Below are positions 56,601 to 64,000 of a DNA stretch of 64,000 nt, piece by piece. Positions within the stretch are counted from its first letter, which is position 1, and each line of letters begins with the position of its first letter. The notes under the pieces were generated by a model. The model did no database searches, was not told the origin of the DNA, and saw nothing but the letters and a program-made list of their open reading frames with translations. The position numbers and the translations under genes are program-made. Origin of the DNA: Thozetella sp. PMI_491 (taxonomy: Eukaryota > Ascomycota > Sordariomycetes > Chaetosphaeriales > Chaetosphaeriaceae); assembly GCA_021432635.1 (NCBI GenBank), contig MU270045.1, positions 727,589-791,588 on the forward strand, in the 5' to 3' direction.

Positions 56601-59600
56601 AGGTCCCTGGCTCCCTAGATCTGTCGTCTCGGGAAGGGACTATGGGACAGAACTTGCCGGCACCATACCAACGGCCCTCTGGTGTAGAGACGTGGGCAGC
56701 GTGGGGTCGTAGTGTCCGACGAGAAAAGGCTCGCTGGCGGAGTGCAGGCATCCGACTCGGAATGCGCGAACGGAGACCATCTGAAGTCGAGAATGATCAT
56801 CCCGACGCAATGCACTCGGATTCGATCACCAGAGATGGGACGAAATCCAAATGCTCGGCGAGCTGGCTGCTTGGACCGGAATATTTACACATATTGGCAA
56901 TCTGTGGTTGCATGCCGTGGGGTTGGCGAGATTCCGTGATCTCCCTCACCCCTCTTACTCGAGAATTTCGAGAAGCCCTGCGGTTTATTTACCCGACACT
57001 GATTCGAGAGGGCGTCTGATGAAGGGCCGCGACTGACAGCCAGCGAAGGTTGAGGTTTGGAGCAATTAGCCGCCGTTTCATGTTCCGCTGTGGGCGAGTT
57101 GCACCCAGCGCCAGGACCATCTCGGCTCTTGCGACGGATTCTGAGCGAGGCGAGTCGACCTGCCGGTCGAGCATCTGGCTCATGATGTCAGAACCGAGTG
57201 ACATGAACGAAGCCGACTCTGCCGTGCGCTCGGGGGGGTCACGACGTGACCTGACCTAGAGCAACACATTTCCCGTCTTGCCAGGCGCACCGGCCGCCCC
57301 TCCGCGGCGACCGCCAAGAACCGCTGTCAACTCGGAGCGCCTGCGCCGATCCGAGCCTAGGAGGACGATCAAGTACGTACTAGTGCTGGGTAGCACGGGC
57401 ACTCCGGACGGAGCATTGATCAGCCCAATCCGGGGTCCTGCGGTGCTGCAAGAGCCGACGCCGAATCGACTGATCATATGCAGGCAGCCACACCGTTCAC
57501 CCACTGGTCTGATCGCAGCCGTATCTACGCCTAAGGAATTTGGTTGGGCCACTGAGGAGGCGGCGATGTCGGGTTCTAGTAGCAGCCAAAGCAGCCGAGT
57601 CAACGTCAGTGGAATGGTCGAGAGGCGGCATGCCGCTTGGCTGTCGGCTGGTGGTGTCTGTGTTGTCGCACGAGCCAAGCTGGGCCGGCGAGGCAGTCCT
57701 GGCCCGGAAGAAAGAAAGGGGAGTTATTTCTCGAGGCTGGAGAGAACTACCGGGCTCAGCGGCCTGCAGCTTGCGTCAGTATGTTTGTGGGGTTATGCGC
57801 CTCGAGGAGGGCCGGCGGAGCGAGTTCCCCAGTCGTGAGCACGGCCAAGTTTGCACAAGTCCTGGATCCTCTGGTCCGGGTCTAGCAAGATAGGTGTTCG
57901 CATTTGTCTGGTCCTCTTCCCCCTCCAGAGGTCGCATCGCATCGCATCTTTGGGGGGGAGGGGGGGAAGACCGTCCCATGGATCGCGCAAGGGCGAGGTT
58001 GGCCTAGTCTTGTGGGTTCAATCAAGACATCAATGCGGGGGATCGATGATGGACGTTCCGGGCTCGGTCATTTGTCGACGTCCACGCACTTGGCACCGCA
58101 GAATCGCGATCCTAATCACTGTATGCTTTAGCCGAATTCAGATCTCAGCCTTGGGCAGCCCCTGGCCTGGCCTTCCACTTCATCCAGGTTCTTGGGCACA
58201 CTAGGCCAGAGCCCTCCTGTGCTCCCCGCACAGCTCGGGTCTTTTTATTATTATTACAACAGGCCAATGTTTCGGCTCTGTATCTACTTGGCTGATACCA
58301 TGTATAGGACAGTGCATGGCGTGTCTTTGTGGAAGGTCCGTTCGGCGGCGCCTCGACCCTGTCTGGATATTTGAAATCCTGTGCCGTGAGCTCGCTCCAC
58401 GGTTCGCCGCCCACCAGCTGGCAACAACTCGCGCGCCGTCGAGCCGGAAACCGGCGAGAAGGAGGCGACGACGCGTTGGGCCTCGGTCTCACCCTTCGCC
58501 CACGCCACATCGAGATGCGAGATGCAGAGATGGGAAGGCAGTCAGCCGGGGAGGGGGAAATCCGCCAGCCATGAGTGGCCTTGGAAGCTTGCGAGCTGCA
58601 GCACCGAAGAGAATTGACGCCGCGATGACAAAAGCGGGAAGACCGGTGAAAGTGTTGATTTCGCTGGCCCAATCGACTTGCATTGCCCCCCCCTAGAGCG
58701 TGCCCTCGAGCAGGGCCGAGAGGGAGAGGGCTCGTCTTGGAGGAGGGAAGAGGGTCCGGCGGCGTGGGACAAGAGGATCTGGACTCGGTCTTGACAGGCA
58801 TCACCCTTTCACGGGAGGAGGGGCTTATGAGATGCTTAGAGAGGGTTGCGCCTGCCACCCTGTGCCGTGGGTGCATTGAAAATCACCTAGCTTCCCGGGC
58901 ATCTGGCACCTGAGTGGCCAGACGCGCGAGTTGATCCCGGGTGGGATGTCGCGGCTGCCCAGCTTGCCCAGGTAAGGGAGGCAGCTTCCCTCATTCCTTC
59001 CCGGCGTTGCTCGACGAAGGAGGAGCGGGGAGGGGGGCTCGACCTCGAAGTGCAGAGACGCTTTTGACGCAGGACGAGCAGTAGACAAAAGTGTTTGGCG
59101 CCGGGTCCGTGAACCGTGTGTTTCGCGGGGCTGAGCGCGCAGGCATGGATTATGGTATGCGGAGGGTGGGAGGCCGGTCCTATCCTACGCCTGCGACGGG
59201 CCTGTCCCGCCGTGTTGCCTCTCGCGGGGCTGTCTCGACAGTCGGCCTTCGACAGCAGCATCTTGCGAGCCGTATGGAACAGACACCCACCCAGTCGCTG
59301 CCTCCTGAGCCGCGAAAGGGGCGAGGTCGTGGGTGGAGTTCTCTGTTCCCCCCACCCCTCCTCCCCCAAACTGGGGCCCTAAAATATACTTCCAATGCGG
59401 ATTTTGAGCTTACGTCTCTCCTTAACGATCCAGACTAAATACGGACCGAGCCCTGGCTTGCCTGGGCCTCAGTTTGGCGGCCGTAGCGTGAAGACAGGGA
59501 ACAAAAAAAAAAGATGGTTGACAGGCTCCACCGCCCACTGCCGTAGAAAAAACGGCGAGGGTGGTCCGTGATGGACAAGCTCAAAAAGGCAAGCGGCGAT

Positions 59601-62600
59601 TCACGCCGAGCGCTAGGGCCGCCATGGGGTCCCGGTGCTGCCAGGCGCGGGACGATCAGGCCCCACTAGCATACTACCGAAAGCAGCAAGCCCGGAATTG
59701 CCTCCCCAACTCTCCGTTATTGTTCGTACCCTCCCAGCCCAAAACTCCCCCTTGCGCACGCGATTCCCCTTGCAAGAGGGCGGCGCAGACACACCCGCTC
59801 GGGACCGAGTCGAGGTCGGAGAAAAAGCGATCAAAGTTTCCCCGGAGGCCCCATCTTGACGGCGTCTACCGTGTGCCAGCAACAACGACCACACCTTCCT
59901 TCCCTAGACGGACGCCTCGAGCGCTCCCCAACCGGTGAGAACCCATCCCAGTCATCTTCGTCACCTGGAGTCGAGGGGGGGCCAGCAGGCCAATGCCGCG
60001 GCAGCTAGCTCGCGACTGGTTGCTCTCGAGCTGCAATGGTCGATAATATGCAGTAGCGAACACGCAACACGCTGGTTGTGTGCTGGCACCCCACGCAGCT
60101 GTTGGGGGAAGAGAGGAAAGGCAGGGCAAGGGAGGGGGGGGGGTTTCCGCTGGCTTCCTGCAAGTCACCCGGTCTCTGTGCTCAGAACGAGGGTGTGCAG
60201 CGGCGATAGATACGGGGTTCTTTTTCTGGGGGGCCTTTCCCAGCTCCTGCCCACCGTCATCCCCGGCAGATCACAGTTCTCTCCGCCGCAGAGCCAATGT
60301 TGCCACACACCTGCTGGCTTAGCACTGGCCGAGCCTGCCCGAGTTCTAGGCAGTTCATCGCGGGGCACAGGGGATGGAAACCGGGAATCAGGGTGACATC
60401 TAATCCAACCACGGGTCCTGGCGAGCCGTGTTGACCGGGGGCCCCTGCAACCCACATAGGCCAATTTATTAATTTGCACATTTGGCCTGCCGTGTAGTTG
60501 TCGTTGCGAATAGAGTTGGAGAATGGTTACAACAGTGCAGTCAGACCGCAGGACGGCCTCCTCCATTCCTCGACATGCTACTGGCCTCCAAGCAGCGAAG
60601 TCGGCGCTGGTGGCTTGTCGAAGGCAACTGAGCCCGGGCTCAAGAGAGCAATGATTTGCATCGGGTGCTGCGGAAGATGCGGAAACCCGTCTAACCAAGT
60701 CGAACCCCCCACCTAGTCGATGCTGCGCGATGCGGGCGTGAACCAGGTTTGGGGCGAGACCATGTACATCCTGCGCTGCAAAAGGGCGAGTCTCGACACT
60801 CCAGCCTGGCCTCGGCGTTGGGCAGACTGCGGTAATGTGCTCAGGAGAGCTCACCCGCCCGCCCCATGGGCTGCTCCTCCCGCCTGCTGAGCGCAGACAA
60901 TTGGCACCTAGACCAAAGTCGCTTGCCAGGAGGAATGAGCAAAAGACGCCATCTTTTTCCGGACGCCTCTTGTCCCACTGTCTGGAGTTTTTTTTTTCTG
61001 GCAGCGTCCAGGTCGGGACGTGGCTGCGCTCTTTCGTCCAAGAGGTGCCGGCAAGAGGTTGGCAGCAAGCGAAATTTTGCACGCAGGAGGGAGGGAGGCC
61101 AGGATCAGCATGTACGACACTGTCAGCCTCTCTCACCGAAAAAGCCTCATTCTGCGGGCTGCTTGATCTAGATTGGAGGCAAGGGGGGGCACCGGTGACT
61201 GCGTGTCTCGCTAGCATTGGAAGCGCAGAGCGGCCTATATATGGGAAGAGGTAGCAGAAAAACAAAGGAACAAAGTAGGACGTTCTCGACGCTAGGTGGC
61301 TACATGGCGCCAAAGGGAGCGGTGGGGTGCAGAGCTACAACGGCGCATGCTGGCAGCCACTTGGCGATAGGACAGCAGAGCTCAAAGCCAGAGAGGGCAT
61401 GTGCCGTAGTCGAAATGGGACCGCTGCTTTGGCGACCGCCAAGAAGCTACGGCAGTTGGGCCGGTGGTGGCAACCTAGGTGGCCGGTGGGCGCGACAAGC
61501 ATGCTGCACGATTCGAGGGGGACGGATGTTTCCCTCCCACTGCCCGGGTTTTGGTCGTGTCTTTGCTGGCCGGAACCCGAAACGTGCAGCTTGTCATCAT
61601 AGTCATCTGGAGAGTAAAGCCGGTAGATGGGCCGGGACGGGCGCGTGTGGCCAGCAATCTCCCACTGCGTAGACGATCCGCCGGGATAAGTTAATAAGGC
61701 GAGGGGAATGTCCCTTAAGGCTGGGTGGCCAAGTGTGGGTTGCAGAGCGCGGGAAGGGACACAGGCCACAAAGAGCCACACAGGCCAATTCCAAAAGCCC
61801 TCTCCTCGCCCCTCCCCTTCTTCCCCCGGGGTTAAGCCCCCGGGTTAGAGAAAGCGCTAGAGTCTGGAGAAGAGCGGGCCTTGGGGCGGGTCTAGGGAGG
61901 GACGGCTCGGCTATTTAGACTGAGGCTAGCCTCCGAGCAAGGGACACACGCGCACACACCACGCACAGGGCAAGGCAGGCAAGCCCAGTGCAAGCAGGGG
62001 ACCGTACCCGTACCCCAGCGCAACGTGCTGACATGGCAAGCATGGCCACCCGTCCCGGGCTAAAATGGGGCACGGTGCCAGGGGGGAAGAGGGGGTGAGG
62101 GGGGTTCGAAAGCCGCTGCAGGGTCAAACAATAGCGCTCTCGAGCCGTGGCGCTAGGGCCAACCTCCACTATGATTGTATGGGTGCCACTAGAACCCAGG
62201 CGTTCCAGAGATCCATTTTTACCTTACGGGGGGGTAGCACCACCCCAACGTAACAACACCTTTTGGGGCTGGCGCCGTCGCCGCCGCCGCCGCGCCGCCG
62301 AGGGCCAAACCCAGAAGTGACCAAGATGCGGTTGCGTGCCACGCCATCCTCCCACAGCACCTAGGTAACCGCCCAGTTTTTCACCTGGGCGCGACGCACT
62401 TTTCCCACTCCGGACCGGAAGGAGGATGAGACCGCGAGGCCAACGCTGGGGGGCGGCGGCGGGCGGCGGGCTTTGAGGCGGCGGCCCATCTCTGAAGCCT
62501 GGAAGTTCGGGAGTGTTTGAGGCGCTGGCTCCGTCTCTTGCCTGAGTCCAGAGTGCTGGCTCGGTGCCGGGAGAAAAAGAGGCCAAGACTGGCGCGAACC

Positions 62601-64000
62601 ATTATCAGTTCATGCCTTGCTCGCAGCCCGGGTCGCCTGGCTCTGCCCCCTCGCGAGCTTCTTTCCTCTTTCTCATGTTTTTTAAGCCCCCTTCCGGGCA
62701 GCCGGGTCCCCTTCATACCTGCGAAGCGACGGTTTCGAGAAGCGTCCCGCGATGTGGCTGCCCTTTTTTTTTTTTCCCCTCTCGTAGTGGGGTGGTTGCA
62801 ATACCCTGTACTACAAGGGAAAGCACGCTCGCCCCAGGAAACACAAGCTTGACACATGCGTCCACGCCCATTTAGATTCACCGCGCTGCTCGCGACAACT
62901 CCTGCTCACTTTTTCTTCTTTTAGAAGGGGGGAGGGGAGGCGCGCCGCACCCTCCGAGGCAGCGTGACAAGACGTACTTAGCTACTGCGGCTACCGCCAC
63001 CGCACCAAGAATGGGATGCGGCGAGAGCTGCTTTGCCTTGTTTCCAGTCCGTCCACGGATGGGTGAGGCTTTGGGGCTGGGTTGCCTGCCACCCCTTGCC
63101 TCAGAACCACATGGAAACGCAGGGGACCGTCGACCGCCCGAGAGGCCGGCCCATGGATCCCAAGAATGATGTCGGGGGCGCTAGATCACGACACACCTGG
63201 AAAGCAATGGAACATTGTCCACCTATTTTGCTCCCCGTGACGTGCCTAAAGTAGGGGACCCTGCAAAACCTTGTTCAACCCTTGACGGTAGTTGTCCAAG
63301 TGTGCGCTGTCTCGACGGGCGCGTCCTCCCTTTCCTCCAAGCTGGAGGTCAGTCACCAAGGAACCTCTAGTCTAGTATCCCATATCTAGGCGTCTTTCTC
63401 TGCTTTGTCTTTCTGCTCGGCAGGGGTTGTTGTTGGAGCCCTTTTTTTTTATAAAAAAAACAAACTTTTTTCTTCTTTTCAATATTTCCTTTCTCCTCCA
63501 GCTCACCATCGGCTGGCCCCCCCGGTTTGGTGTCTCTTTATCTCGAGAGGGAGGGTTAGCCTAATGTACCTGTGGAATGTAACCGCCCCAGCGAGCCCGG
63601 GCCTGGAGGTACATGCATTCCGTGCTGTGGTGGTGGTCACCTCGGCCATCCAGTGCGTCTCTTCCCTATCGAGACACGGCGGTTCCTCCCCTCGACCCTC
63701 CCTATGCATGCCGCGGTACCTCGTTCCACGGGTACCAGAGGCGGACCCTGGTCCGTCCCCCGGTAATCTCCATTTCGAACAACAGAAAGAAGCCTTCATC
63801 CGCCCTCCCCTTCTTGATCTTCGTTCTGTCCTGTTTGCTTCACCTTATTATCCAGTCCCGTCTCTGGTGCTTCAGGGGGTTAAACGTGGGGATCAATACT
63901 CCCAGACCCATTAACCCGCCTGCTGGATTGTCAATCATCCCTGCTACAACGCTCTTTACCCTTGTCTGACAATCTGCACTGTACAGACTTCACCCCCCCC
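53669..64000. other. 10-kb gene-poor tract to the window end
   Basis: No recognisable gene, domain, tRNA or transposon core is seen. Open frames up to 382 codons occur (61313-60165, minus) but are rich in Ser/Arg/Cys/Pro in the way of random GC-rich DNA. A TATAAAAG motif at about 53873 (+) is followed only by a 32-codon frame. Simple repeats: CCAG x5 at 54303-54322, GCC-rich at about 62274-62301. The last 600 bp (63.4-64.0 kb) are C/T-rich with T/A runs and resemble the upstream leader of a gene beyond the window. Composition stays GC-rich, with no AT-rich blocks typical of RIP. Confidence 0.4.
54303..54322. repeat. Microsatellite CCAG x5
   Basis: Five perfect 4-bp copies in the gene-poor tract. 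Confidence 0.9.

Noticed and set aside
63405-63969. Overlapping ORFs at the right end
   Set aside because: The sequence is C/T-rich with homopolymer runs and looks like an upstream leader, not coding sequence.
63950-64000. Possible chromosome end
   Set aside because: No TTAGGG/CCCTAA arrays are present; the C run at the end is too short to mean anything.

Overview
The window is nuclear DNA of a filamentous ascomycete, most likely a sordariomycete and plausibly Sordariales/Chaetomiaceae. The evidence is GC-rich coding sequence, short introns (about 54-170 bp) with GTAAGT-like donors and CTAAC-like branch sites, single genes on both strands without operons, and protein families found in filamentous fungi (2EXR, DUF7729-like GPI proteins, Ala/Pro-rich secreted proteins). 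I see no rRNA, convincing tRNA, CRISPR array, intact transposon or telomere repeat.

Layout. 0-1.6 kb: 3' part of a PDE2-type cAMP phosphodiesterase (+). 3.9-10.4 kb: the ribosome-maturation factor SDO1/SBDS (-), a vacuolar carboxypeptidase Y (+) and an uncharacterised secreted protein (-). 13.4-22 kb: a 2EXR-type F-box-like gene with a possible 5' exon, a GPI-anchored PLC-like phosphodiesterase, a tiny secreted peptide gene and the Hsp90 co-chaperone CDC37, all on the minus strand. 22.5-24.7 kb: an NAD(P)-binding protein (+) convergent with an amidohydrolase-2 decarboxylase (-). 25.7-46.4 kb is the housekeeping core: cohesin SMC3 (-), the TBP-removing ATPase MOT1 (+), an 800-residue uncharacterised protein (-) and cullin CUL4 (+). 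50.8-52 kb: a secreted GPI-anchored DUF7729-like protein (+). From about 52 to 64 kb the DNA is nearly empty of recognisable genes. One plausible small two-exon gene sits at its left edge (53.25-53.67 kb, -).

No multi-gene defence system or secondary-metabolite cluster is visible. Nuclear functions (SMC3, MOT1, CUL4) lie next to one another, but nothing beyond adjacency indicates that they act together. The decarboxylase and the NAD(P)-binding protein are close enough to suspect a shared small-molecule role, which is inference only.

Exon boundaries were set by hand from reading-frame continuity, GT/AG sites and family knowledge, not by transcript data. The most useful corrections to a naive reading are: the three-exon start of MOT1 with an 18-nt micro-exon; the short terminal exon of CUL4 that restores the canonical cullin C-terminus; the 38-nt first exon of SMC3; the three-exon CDC37; and second exons for the 2EXR gene, the small secreted peptide and the 53-kb candidate.
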